A stretch of DNA of 24,844 bases, from the IMG/VR virus record IMGVR_UViG_3300031371_000015, positions 1 through 24,844 of that record. The stretch is one strand, 5' to 3'. Below the pieces are notes generated by a model. That model saw only the letters and a program-made list of their open reading frames with translations. It was not told the origin of the DNA and ran no database searches. Source of the DNA: a virus. The translations under genes were made by a program, and so were the position numbers. Shown here one piece after another: positions 16,316 through 23,055 of the stretch (position 1 is the stretch's first letter; every line of letters starts with the position of its first letter).

Positions 16316-16930
16316 TTAAACCTTAACCATTTTATAAGGTTTATATTCACCATTATAATTTAGTCTTTCAAGCATTCTGCTTGCTTCTTCGTATGTGCGT
16401 TTTCTTCCACTGTAGTGGTCTGGCATTTTATCTCCGTTTTTATCTAGTATTTCATAACGGGTACTAAAACTACAAGGATCAATATAAAGAACGTTTCCAA
16501 GTAGTATGGTAAAATAATATTGATTTGTAATAGCACCCCATCGCTCTTCACCTTGTTTAACAGTAATTCCATTACATTCTACTATTGTAGTTGGTACATC
16601 ACCATATCCATTTTCAAAAATTATCAAATCGTATTTACGAAACTTACAAAAAAAATAATTCATCAATTCACTTAATCCATAATGCCTATCATTTGGGTTT
16701 TGTAAGTCATTTAACATTTCATCCCAACTAGCCCACTCCATTTCTTCTATTGGAGAAATAAATCTACGTCCCCAATAATCATTTATTTTTCTGTATTCTT
16801 CTAGCTTTTCACCATACGCAATTTTATCATACCATTTTCGCTTTAAATGTAGATGTAATATATTCCCAGTAGTTAACAAGGTATATAATTCATCACTAAC
16901 CTTGTTTTTCAATCTAAGTATTGTTTTCAT
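16316..16930 (-). CDS. ASCH-domain protein
   Basis: A 204-aa protein with an ASCH domain, a beta-barrel fold related to PUA thought to bind RNA or modified nucleotides. Diagnostic parts are LHLHLKRKWYDKIAYGEKLE (about residues 26-45) with EYRKINDYWGRRF just after it, YDLIIFENGYG, then ERWGAITNQYYFTILLGNV, as in phage ASCH proteins (K-W-Y...GEK.EEYR...W...R). About 50 C-terminal residues follow the domain. The gene is less AT-rich than those to its left. Role in phages is not settled; RNA binding or base-modification roles are conceivable. Confidence 0.8.
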   Translation of the reverse strand: MKTILRLKNKVSDELYTLLTTGNILHLHLKRKWYDKIAYGEKLEEYRKINDYWGRRFISPIEEMEWASWDEMLNDLQNPNDRHYGLSELMNYFFCKFRKYDLIIFENGYGDVPTTIVECNGITVKQGEERWGAITNQYYFTILLGNVLYIDPCSFSTRYEILDKNGDKMPDHYSGRKRTYEEASRMLERLNYNGEYKPYKMVKV

Positions 16931-16948
16931 TAGTCCTATTATTAAATG

Positions 16949-16968
16949 TTTGTCGGCATTTGTCGTGC
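16949..16968. repeat. 10-bp imperfect tandem repeat upstream of the ASCH gene
   Basis: TTTGTCGGCA followed directly by TTTGTCGTGC, one helical turn apart, 19-38 bases upstream of the ASCH start. It could be a repressor or activator site for this gene. Only two copies were seen. Confidence 0.3.
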
Positions 16969-17035
16969 CAAAATCATATACAAATCGTTATCGTGCATTA
17001 AAACGACTTTACAACACGTAATATAAAACATACAC

Positions 17036-17203
17036 TCACTTGCCTTTCTGCTTTAAGAATTTTTTACATGTTACTTTATCCCATTCTTTTGTTCCATATT
17101 CAAAACCCTTATCAAAAGAGTCTACAAGTTTGCAATAAGTGTCTATATGCGGTTCAAAATATCCACTATCATGTATTTTGTGTACGGGTTTTTCTGTTTT
17201 CAT
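17036..17203 (-). CDS. Small unknown protein, 55 aa
   Basis: An ATG-started 55-aa frame (MKTEKPVHKIHDSGYFEPHI ... FLKQKGK) with varied composition, two Cys, and a motif GTKEWDKVTCKKFLKQK near the end. The amino-acid make-up is more protein-like than random A/T frames. It fills part of the gap between the ASCH gene and the 72-aa gene, in the same direction. No family is recognised. About 105 bases between its stop and the ASCH start hold only the tandem repeat described separately. Confidence 0.5.
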   Translation of the reverse strand: MKTEKPVHKIHDSGYFEPHIDTYCKLVDSFDKGFEYGTKEWDKVTCKKFLKQKGK

Positions 17204-17300
17204 ATATCGTTCGTTTTACGTTTCATATTACCATACGTTAAACTGATTAATTCTGAATGCTGTTTCATTAAATTTCAATTGTTCTTTTTGCGTAGTTTTT

Positions 17301-17334
17301 AACTGTCAAATTTTGGATATATTTTTTGACAGTT
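17301..17334. repeat. 10-bp inverted repeat (operator-like)
   Basis: AACTGTCAAA at 17301-17310 and its exact reverse complement TTTGACAGTT at 17325-17334, with a 14-base spacer. No T-run follows on either strand, so it is not a typical terminator. It lies in the 199-base gap between two small minus-strand genes. A dimeric regulator site is possible. Confidence 0.4.
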
Positions 17335-17402
17335 GAATTTATAAAATTATTCATATATAGTTATTTATATTAATAATCCGATATATAATAGTTAGCACCC
17401 AT

Positions 17403-17621
17403 TTATTCCATCACCGTATCAATGTCATTTTTGGGTATATATCCAACCTTTTCTTCTGCACAAAACTCTCTAAATTCTAATGAGCGTACAGTTAATATTG
17501 AGCCATCTTTTATCCTTACCTTATCACGTCGCCTCAAATAATTACGAGAAACGGGTGCTAACACAGTATCATAAACCATTTTGGTTTCGGTGTTGTTTTG
17601 TTTTTTTGTTTCTTTTTTCAT
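17403..17621 (-). CDS. Unknown small protein, 72 aa
   Basis: Starts at the ATG at 17621 (MKKETKKQNNTE...); an upstream in-frame TTG at 17630 is less likely. A polar basic N-terminus is followed by an ordered part (KMVYDTVLAPVSRNYLRRRD, KVRIKDGSILTVRSLEF, VGYIPKNDIDTV) with the beta-rich look of a small barrel. Codons and base composition resemble the ASCH region more than the replication genes. No family is recognised. Confidence 0.6.
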   Translation of the reverse strand: MKKETKKQNNTETKMVYDTVLAPVSRNYLRRRDKVRIKDGSILTVRSLEFREFCAEEKVGYIPKNDIDTVME

Positions 17622-17682
17622 CGTTTCCAATATTTTGATATGTTAGTGTTTCAAATCCCAAACGGGTCATATACGTATCACG

Positions 17683-19062
17683 TTAAAACTCCACTTTATT
17701 ATATTTATCATTAAATTCATCAAAATCAGATATTTTTGTAAAATTATGATCGTGTTTTAACTTTATATCACCAAGTTTTCCGTTTCTATATTTTCTAAAT
17801 AATATTTCTAAAATACCTTTTGTGCTCATACCATCTTCAAACTCGGTAAAACCATAATAACTTGGTCTATATAAAAAAGATACTATATCAGCATCTTGTT
17901 CTATTGCACCACTTTCACGTATATCAGATAATTGAGGCTTTTTATCAATCCTTGATTCACAAGAACGGTTTAATTGTGACAAAGCAATAATAGGTATATC
18001 AAGTTCTTTTGCCAATATTTTTAAATTTCTACTTATATCGCTTACTTCTTGTTCCCTATTTCCCTTATTATTTGAATATATTAATTGAAGATAATCAATA
18101 AATATTATTTTTATATTATGTTTAATTTTTAACCTTCTTGCTTTTGCCCTTAATTCTAAAATTGTCATATTACTTGTATCATCTATAAAAAGGGAAGCCT
18201 TTTCTAATTTAGCTTGTGCCTCTTCTACTTTTAACCATTCATCAGAAGTAAACTTACCATTCATATATTTTTCTGATTCTATACCAGTCAATGAACTGTT
18301 TCCTTTTTTATATAGTTCTACTTTGCTCATTTCATATGAAAAATAGGCTACAGGTTCTTTAAATATTAAAGATATATTTATGGCCATTTGAAAAGCTAAA
18401 GTAGTTTTTCCCATTGATGGACGTGCTGCTATTATTATTAAATTTGTATTTTGCCACCCATTTGTATGTTTATCAAGATTTGATATACCTGTTTGTATTC
18501 CAGGGACATAATTGTCATTAATTGATAGCTCTTCTAAATTTCTTATTGTATCTATACCAATATTTCCAATTAATACAGGTTCGTTTATTATATTTTTATT
18601 GGTAATATTAAAAATACAGTTCCCTGCATAATCCAATGTATCAGATAAATCAATACTTTCATCAAATGCCCTATTTTGTATTTCTGTAGATACCCTTATC
18701 AATTCCCTTTGTATATATTTTTGTTGTATTATACGGGCATGGAATTCAATATGTGCGGCAGATGCAATCCTATCTGTCAATTTAGTAAGATAAGCTGGCC
18801 CACCTACTAATCCTAAATATCCATTTTTCCTTAATTGTTCTATAACTGTAAGTATATCAATTGCTTCATTTTTCTTAAATAAATCAAGTATTGAAGAATA
18901 TATTTTTTGATGTTGGTCATGATAAAAACTTTCTGGCCTTATAATATCTATTATTTCTATCAAAGAATCTTTTTCTAACATTATGCCACCTAATACAGCT
19001 TCTTCTAAATCAATAGCCTGTGGGGGTATTTTACAAAATCCAATTTCTATGTTTTTGTTCAT
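17683..19062 (-). CDS. dnaB: Replicative DNA helicase, DnaB family
   Basis: A 459-aa hexameric helicase that unwinds DNA at the replication fork. The N-terminal domain (about 12-115) starts with PPQAIDLEEAVLGGIMLE, the usual DnaB opening. The RecA-like domain has Walker A ARPSMGKT (213-220), FSYEMSK (241-247), Walker B IIFIDYLQL (319-327), ALSQLNR (360-366), SDIRESGAIEQDAD and a C-terminal FRKYRNG arginine-finger region. The length is normal (DnaB is about 450-470 aa). The segment after FSYEMSKVELYKK looks somewhat shortened. It is preceded by the 56-aa helix-turn-helix gene and lies downstream of the initiator, a lambda O-P-like order. Confidence 0.97.
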   Translation of the reverse strand: MNKNIEIGFCKIPPQAIDLEEAVLGGIMLEKDSLIEIIDIIRPESFYHDQHQKIYSSILDLFKKNEAIDILTVIEQLRKNGYLGLVGGPAYLTKLTDRIASAAHIEFHARIIQQKYIQRELIRVSTEIQNRAFDESIDLSDTLDYAGNCIFNITNKNIINEPVLIGNIGIDTIRNLEELSINDNYVPGIQTGISNLDKHTNGWQNTNLIIIAARPSMGKTTLAFQMAINISLIFKEPVAYFSYEMSKVELYKKGNSSLTGIESEKYMNGKFTSDEWLKVEEAQAKLEKASLFIDDTSNMTILELRAKARRLKIKHNIKIIFIDYLQLIYSNNKGNREQEVSDISRNLKILAKELDIPIIALSQLNRSCESRIDKKPQLSDIRESGAIEQDADIVSFLYRPSYYGFTEFEDGMSTKGILEILFRKYRNGKLGDIKLKHDHNFTKISDFDEFNDKYNKVEF

Positions 19063-19117
19063 GGTATTTAAAAAAAAATTATTTATTTAAATTAAAGAAA
19101 TACCGGGCATACAACAT

Positions 19118-19288
19118 TTAAATTTCAAAATTTTCTTTTATAAATTTATTTAACGGTACTTCCCATTTTTTTGATAATTTTTGAACCCCGTTTACTGCTT
19201 TTATCAACGTACTGTCAGGCATGTTTAATTCTTGTTCAATAGCACGAATTTTCACAAACTTTTTATTTTTTTTTAACCAATCAAGCAT
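19118..19288 (-). CDS. Small helix-turn-helix protein, 56 aa
   Basis: A 56-aa protein (MLDWLKKNKKFVKIRAIEQE ... NKFIKENFEI) of the small helix-turn-helix type frequent in Bacteroidota phages and mobile elements: a first helix LDWLKKNKK, then KIRAIEQELNMPDSTLIKAV forming the two DNA-binding helices, and a LSKKWEVPLNKFIK end. It is probably a transcriptional regulator or replication accessory factor. A full Bacteroidota-type promoter lies 26 bases upstream, and the DnaB gene follows after 55 bases, so the two are likely cotranscribed. Confidence 0.7.
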   Translation of the reverse strand: MLDWLKKNKKFVKIRAIEQELNMPDSTLIKAVNGVQKLSKKWEVPLNKFIKENFEI

Positions 19289-19313
19289 TTTATTTATTTT
19301 TTTTATTAATCAC

Positions 19314-19345
19314 CAAATTTATGGATAATTAAAATATAATCCAAA
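19314..19345 (-). promoter_or_regulatory. Bacteroidota-type promoter for the HTH-dnaB unit
   Basis: On the minus strand TTTG (19345-19342) and TAAATTTG (19321-19314) are separated by exactly 20 bases, matching TTTG-N19-21-TAnnTTTG. The -7 box ends 25 bases before the ATG of the 56-aa gene. This is the only match in the window with both elements in register. Confidence 0.6.
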
Positions 19346-19380
19346 TTATAAGATATATATTTTTATTAATTTATTTAAAA

Positions 19381-20145
19381 TCATTGCTGCCCTGGATATC
19401 TTAATGTAGGTACTTTAGTAGGCAATTTATTTTGGATATAATCTTCTTTTTTTAGCGGATAAAAATCAGTCCATCCAGAATCTACTGTTTTTACAAGTAT
19501 TTTAAGTGCTATTGAATAATCATTATTTGAATATTCTTTTATTTTGTTTAATTGTGATTTTTTTGCACGGGAAGTTAATGAAGCTTTCTTTTTTTGTTTT
19601 AAAGGCAAAAATTCATTTATCCAAATGTTTTTAAATTCATCTTTAAAAAAATCAAAATTTTCATAAATTTCAATGTCTTTTATTTGATCATTAGTATTAG
19701 GATATATATTAGTATTATAATACTCACAATTTTCGTTGAGAGGGCCCTCACAATTTTCGTTGAGAGGGGCTCTCAATTTTCGTTGAGAGGTGTCAATTTT
19801 CGTTGAGAGGTAATTATCAATTTTTATTAGCATATTCCAATTGATCCCAGTTTTATAATAACTCTTCCCCAATTCTTTTGATTTCGGGTGCCTTTCTAAT
19901 ATTTTATAATTTATAAGATTATTGATCCTATTGATAATCCCGGTTTTTGTTTTTATTTTTAGAATAGGCATATCATTGATAACTTTTGTATGCGATATCC
20001 AAAACCATATCCCATCGTTATCAGTATATTTATCTGAAGAAGGATAAAAGTTACAGATATAATCAAATATTGCCAAATCAATTATATCTAGTTTAGGAAA
20101 ATATGTTTCACTTGCAATTTGATTTATGTTTATGAAATAATTCAT
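19381..20145 (-). CDS. Replication initiation protein (winged-helix, lambda O-like)
   Basis: This 254-aa protein's N-terminal part (about 1-110) looks like a winged helix of phage replication initiators: DIIDLAIFDYICNFYPSS, an IWFWISHTKV segment, then KTGIINRINNLINYKILERH as the recognition region. A polar linker (about 111-165) encodes the iteron array. The C-terminal part (about 165-254, KKASLTSRAKKSQLNKIKEY ... GWTDFYPLKKEDYIQNKL) resembles the tail of phage O/DnaD-type proteins that recruit helicase; it ends with a YPGQQ-type sequence. It probably binds the iterons in its own gene and loads the neighbouring DnaB. Confidence 0.75.
   Translation of the reverse strand: MNYFININQIASETYFPKLDIIDLAIFDYICNFYPSSDKYTDNDGIWFWISHTKVINDMPILKIKTKTGIINRINNLINYKILERHPKSKELGKSYYKTGINWNMLIKIDNYLSTKIDTSQRKLRAPLNENCEGPLNENCEYYNTNIYPNTNDQIKDIEIYENFDFFKDEFKNIWINEFLPLKQKKKASLTSRAKKSQLNKIKEYSNNDYSIALKILVKTVDSGWTDFYPLKKEDYIQNKLPTKVPTLRYPGQQ
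19727..19810. repeat. Four 17-bp iterons, candidate replication origin
   Basis: CAATTTTCGTTGAGAGG occurs four times without a mismatch at 19727, 19751, 19774 and 19794 (spacings 24, 23 and 20). The spacers add local symmetry (GAGGGCCCTC between copies 1 and 2; GAGAG-GGG-CTCTC between 2 and 3). A highly A/T-rich stretch (about 19681-19726) adjoins the array, like a DNA-unwinding element. In coding sense the unit is read in three different frames (LSTKI, SQRKL, LNENC twice), so the conservation is at DNA level. The setting, iterons within the initiator gene next to a DnaB gene, is that of lambda ori in gene O. Confidence 0.85.
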
Positions 20146-20298
20146 TATTTTAATTTTAAATATTTAACATTTTTTTTCTTAATTGTATTTTGTTTTTAAA
20201 CTTTATATTTAAAATATGCATATTTGTTATTTTAATGTGTCATATTAAAGACTTTATTGTGTTTTTATAGTCATGGTTAACTTTTATATTAAAACGTC

Positions 20299-20514
20299 TT
20301 ATTTCGTCTTATTTTGATTAATATATGGATCGTATTTTTTATAATCAATTTTAGTCTCATAAATTATTTTACTCCCCAATTTTTTGTGTATTTCTTCATG
20401 TATAGGTTTTAAACAATCATAACAAAGATCATAATCCATAAATTTGTTATAAAATTTTTTACCACACTTTTCGCAGTACCTTATTTCTTGATATAATTTG
20501 TTTTTAACGCCCAT
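20299..20514 (-). CDS. Small zinc-ribbon protein, 71 aa
   Basis: A 71-aa protein with CEKCGKKF and CYDCLKPIHEE, a Cys-x2-Cys ... Cys-x2-Cys pair about 15 residues apart, as in small zinc ribbons. The remainder is basic and polar. It follows the 96-bp element and lies upstream of the initiator by about 150 bases; that gap (20146-20298) holds only A/T-rich sequence without a clear motif. The role is unknown; such proteins often bind nucleic acid or another protein. Confidence 0.6.
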   Translation of the reverse strand: MGVKNKLYQEIRYCEKCGKKFYNKFMDYDLCYDCLKPIHEEIHKKLGSKIIYETKIDYKKYDPYINQNKTK

Positions 20515-20543
20515 AGGTATTTTTATAAATGTAACCTGAAAAA

Positions 20544-20639
20544 TAGCCCACCTAAAAATGATCTATTTCGAACGACCGCCTCTATTACAGATATTTGAAT
20601 GGGCTATTGGTTGATCCTGCGTTCTCAGAAGGTGGGCTA
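20544..20639. repeat. GC-richer 96-bp element with 10-bp inverted ends (MITE- or structured-RNA-like)
   Basis: TAGCCCACCT (20544-20553) and its exact complement AGGTGGGCTA (20630-20639) bound an insert of about 44% G+C by my count, well above its surroundings. An inner TGGGCTATT (20600-20608) can also pair with AATAGCCCA (20542-20550), so two mutually exclusive hairpins are possible. On the minus strand the outer arm is followed by ATTTTTC, a weak terminator-like tail. It lies 8 bases after the DHH gene stop. Candidates are a miniature inverted-repeat element, a structured RNA, or an attenuator. It does not fold as a tRNA. Confidence 0.6.
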
Positions 20640-20647
20640 ATAATATA

Positions 20648-21502
20648 CTAGTTTTGTAAAAATATTTTTGAAATATCTTCTACCTGAAACCCAGCAGCTT
20701 TTTTATGCCCACCACCGCCATTTGATTTGGCAATTACAGAGCAATCAATTTCATCTTTTGTAGTATAAAGAGAAATATTCCATTTCTTCCCATCAAATTG
20801 AAACGGCATCATAATATCATGTTTGCTTTCATCGTAAACGCTTTTAAAAACATCCGAATTAAACCCACCCCCATTTAAGCAAATTGCACGCAATCCATTA
20901 AATTCTGTTTCAAAAGATGCTTTTTTACATTGTAATTCGTTTACTTGGGATTGGTATTTCAATATTGTCAACCCTTCATTAATTATTTGCTTAACCAAAG
21001 CTTCGTTTTCAAAAACTTCCACAGGGAATGAATCAACACTATTACAATAAATTCGCATTCCGAACTGGAAAGGAAGTATTTCGTTTTCCCACCTTTGTTT
21101 ATCAGAATTTCGCCAAGTATCATATTCACCAAGTAATTTAACAGCATATGGCATTTGTTTTTCCGGGAATAAATGCTTCCAAGTACCTTCACATGCTGCA
21201 ATTCCATTTTCTAAAACAGCATGGCAAAAACTTTCACCATTTCCAACAAATTCTTTGTAGTCATTTATGGCTGAAATATGATGATCTATCCATGTAAGTT
21301 TCCAATTGCTCAATTGTGCTATTTTAACCATAGTTTTCATCGGAAGTGAAACATCTGCCATAATAATAGCTTCACCAGTTACTTCTTGTTTAAATGGCTG
21401 TCCGTAATCATATCCAATCATTTTTGCTTCTGGATATTTTAATTTAATAATTGCCCCACTTGTGAAGCCGTCTAAATCTTTGTTGTGATAAATACCAATC
21501 AT
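20648..21502 (-). CDS. DHH-family phosphoesterase (nanoRNase/NrnB-like)
   Basis: A 284-aa hydrolase of the DHH/DHHA1 family, which cleaves short oligoribonucleotides, pAp or cyclic dinucleotide-derived products with Mn ions. Metal ligands are visible: YHNKDLDGF (H6, D9, D11), MADVS (D50), WIDHHIS (D73, H74, H75) and GEYDTW (D128). The DHHA1 domain ends in SNGGGGHKKAAGFQ (262-272) with the substrate-binding GGGH. All key residues are present, so it should be active. It is less AT-rich than its neighbours. In a phage it may degrade signalling nucleotides or recycle RNA fragments; this is inference. Confidence 0.92.
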   Translation of the reverse strand: MIGIYHNKDLDGFTSGAIIKLKYPEAKMIGYDYGQPFKQEVTGEAIIMADVSLPMKTMVKIAQLSNWKLTWIDHHISAINDYKEFVGNGESFCHAVLENGIAACEGTWKHLFPEKQMPYAVKLLGEYDTWRNSDKQRWENEILPFQFGMRIYCNSVDSFPVEVFENEALVKQIINEGLTILKYQSQVNELQCKKASFETEFNGLRAICLNGGGFNSDVFKSVYDESKHDIMMPFQFDGKKWNISLYTTKDEIDCSVIAKSNGGGGHKKAAGFQVEDISKIFLQN

Positions 21503-21513
21503 TTTATATATTT

Positions 21514-21837
21514 TTAATTTGTTAAATTATTTAGTAATTCTTTTGCTTTGGTAAACTGTTCTTCTGTTCTTAAATTTCTTATGATAGAAAATATTTCATA
21601 TATTTCATCTGCATCTGTTTCGTGAAGTTCTTCTGCTTTTTCCCCATAACTATATCTTATAGCCTCTAACCATTTATTCCTAAATTTTTCCCCAAATTTT
21701 AGATATCTGTTAAATGTTTGTTTTACTTCTTTTGTAATAGAATTATTCCCAATTAGTTCTGATAATAATCTTTGGCTTACTTCTTGTACCACCAATATTG
21801 AAGTAAATATTTCATTGTTTTTTTTATCTTGTTTCAT
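21514..21837 (-). CDS. Unknown helical protein, 107 aa
   Basis: An all-helical, charged 107-aa protein (starts MKQDKKNNEIFTSILVVQEV). Its start overlaps the stop of the preceding gene by 4 bases (ATGA), and the DHH gene follows after 11 bases. The C-terminal helix (NLRTEEQFTKAKELLNNLTN) is amphipathic. No motif is recognised. It is likely an early accessory protein cotranscribed with its neighbours. Confidence 0.6.
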   Translation of the reverse strand: MKQDKKNNEIFTSILVVQEVSQRLLSELIGNNSITKEVKQTFNRYLKFGEKFRNKWLEAIRYSYGEKAEELHETDADEIYEIFSIIRNLRTEEQFTKAKELLNNLTN

Positions 21838-22103
21838 AATTCATATGATTTACACCATTTTGCATTTATACTAACATTAATTTTAAATAGGCTACAATAT
21901 CCTTTATTATAATTTATACAATTTCTACAAGAAATTTCTTTTTGTAAAATATTAATTGCTAATTGATATTCTTTTATTTTTTCTTTTTCATTTTTAATTA
22001 CAGATTTTACCATATGATTTTTATCTATAATTTTTTCCCAACTATCAAGTTCTTTTTTAGTTGATTCAATAGCAATTTTTAATATGGATATTGAATTTTT
22101 CAT
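21834..22103 (-). CDS. Coiled-coil protein with Cys cluster, 89 aa
   Basis: About 55 residues of charged helix (ISILKIAIESTKKELDSWEK ... EYQLAINILQKEI) are followed by CRNCINYNKGYCSLFKI and KWCKSYE, four cysteines spaced as in small phage zinc- or iron-sulfur-binding tails. The helical part resembles the next protein upstream (22100-22285), suggesting tandem duplication. It is coupled by ATGA overlaps at both ends. Function unknown. Confidence 0.65.
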   Translation of the reverse strand: MKNSISILKIAIESTKKELDSWEKIIDKNHMVKSVIKNEKEKIKEYQLAINILQKEISCRNCINYNKGYCSLFKINVSINAKWCKSYEL

Positions 22104-22285
22104 TTATTGTTTATATCTTGCCAAAATTCTAATATATTTATGGCCAATTTATATTCTTTTATCATTTTATTTTTTAAGGAAAGTTCTTTTTCATAATTTG
22201 ATATAGGAGGAACATAATTTTTAATTTCTTCTTCCAAACATTTTAGTTCTAATTTAAGGCTCAAAATTGGTGAATTAAATTTCAT
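22100..22285 (-). CDS. Small coiled-coil protein, 61 aa
   Basis: A 61-aa helical protein (MKFNSPILSLKLELKCLEEE ... MIKEYKLAINILEFW) that resembles the N-terminal helices of its downstream neighbour: compare IKEYKLAINIL here with IKEYQLAINIL there. It lacks the Cys cluster, so it looks like a truncated paralogue. It overlaps the next start by 4 bases. Function unknown. Confidence 0.6.
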   Translation of the reverse strand: MKFNSPILSLKLELKCLEEEIKNYVPPISNYEKELSLKNKMIKEYKLAINILEFWQDINNK

Positions 22286-22307
22286 GATAAAATATTATTA
22301 ATTTTTT

Positions 22308-23027
22308 TTAAAAAATACCTATACTAAAATCAACATCATTTATATTTTTTAATCCTTTTTCAACTAATTTTAATTGTTTATTATAATAATCCTTCATTGC
22401 AATTAATTGTTCTTTGCTAAATTTATAGCTCTTTAATTCATTTTTTATTTCATTTAGGTTATTATATCTTTCAACCCCTATCCTTTCAATTAATCCGTCC
22501 CTAAACCCGTTTTCATTGCCATGGCCATATTTATTACAATATTTTAATTGCCCAAAAACATTGTCAGGGTTAAATATTAATCCAATATATAATTCAGCTT
22601 TAAAAAAATGTCCTGCATCATAATCTGAAATATTGAATGGCAATTGTTTATTGCAGCAAATACATTTTTTACCATGATCACGTATCCTAATTAATTTTTG
22701 AAATGGTTTCCTGGCTTCTTGTATACATGATGCAATTGTTTTATTTTCAAGTTTTTTATTTTTATTTTCAAGTTTTTTATTTTTATCAGCTCTTTTTTTT
22801 CCTAATAATTTAGATTTTTCTAAAATTATTTTACCTTCGGATGTTTCCAATAACCATTTTGTATAACATCCACATGATATTCCTAATCCATATTTGAAAT
22901 TAGGCTTATCATATTTAATTTTAGGTATAGATTTATTACACCCTTTATAATTTTTTGCTTTACCAGTGCCTTTTTTACATATTTTATAATTTATCAATTT
23001 TATCATATTTTTATTTGTATTTTTCAT
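22308..23027 (-). CDS. NinG-like recombination protein
   Basis: A 239-aa protein of the lambda NinG (Rap) type, a structure-specific endonuclease that helps phage recombination. Features are N-terminal Cys residues (C17, C30, C52, C54) like the family's zinc-binding start, a Lys-rich linker, then ACIQEARKPFQ-like and FQKLIRIRDHGKKCICC (about 109-125), NISDYDAGHFF with the characteristic AGH (138-140), IFNPDNVFGQLKYCNKYGHGN and GFRDGLIERIG. These match NinG order (N...IR.RD...C..C...AGH...N...QC..CN...GN...Y...L..R.G). The linker carries an exact duplication (separate entry). Confidence 0.88.
   Translation of the reverse strand: MKNTNKNMIKLINYKICKKGTGKAKNYKGCNKSIPKIKYDKPNFKYGLGISCGCYTKWLLETSEGKIILEKSKLLGKKRADKNKKLENKNKKLENKTIASCIQEARKPFQKLIRIRDHGKKCICCNKQLPFNISDYDAGHFFKAELYIGLIFNPDNVFGQLKYCNKYGHGNENGFRDGLIERIGVERYNNLNEIKNELKSYKFSKEQLIAMKDYYNKQLKLVEKGLKNINDVDFSIGIF
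22743..22784. repeat. Two 21-bp tandem repeats within the NinG-like gene
   Basis: The 21-base unit at 22743-22763 is repeated exactly at 22764-22784. It encodes KNKKLEN twice, in the Lys-rich linker between the N-terminal Cys region and the nuclease domain. This is probably a replication-slippage duplication in a tolerant linker. Confidence 0.8.
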
Positions 23028-23055
23028 TTTAAATATGTCCTATAATTATTTTTAG

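Noticed and set aside
20608-20620. TGGTTGATCCTGC, identical to the start of eukaryotic-type small-subunit rRNA
   Set aside because: Only 13 bases match and the sequence around it is not rRNA-like. Most likely coincidence.
20544-20639. Possible tRNA, suggested by complementary ends and a GTTCGAAAT segment on the minus strand
   Set aside because: The end stem is 10 bp, no five-base-pair T-stem joins it, and no anticodon stem or D-arm in register could be formed.
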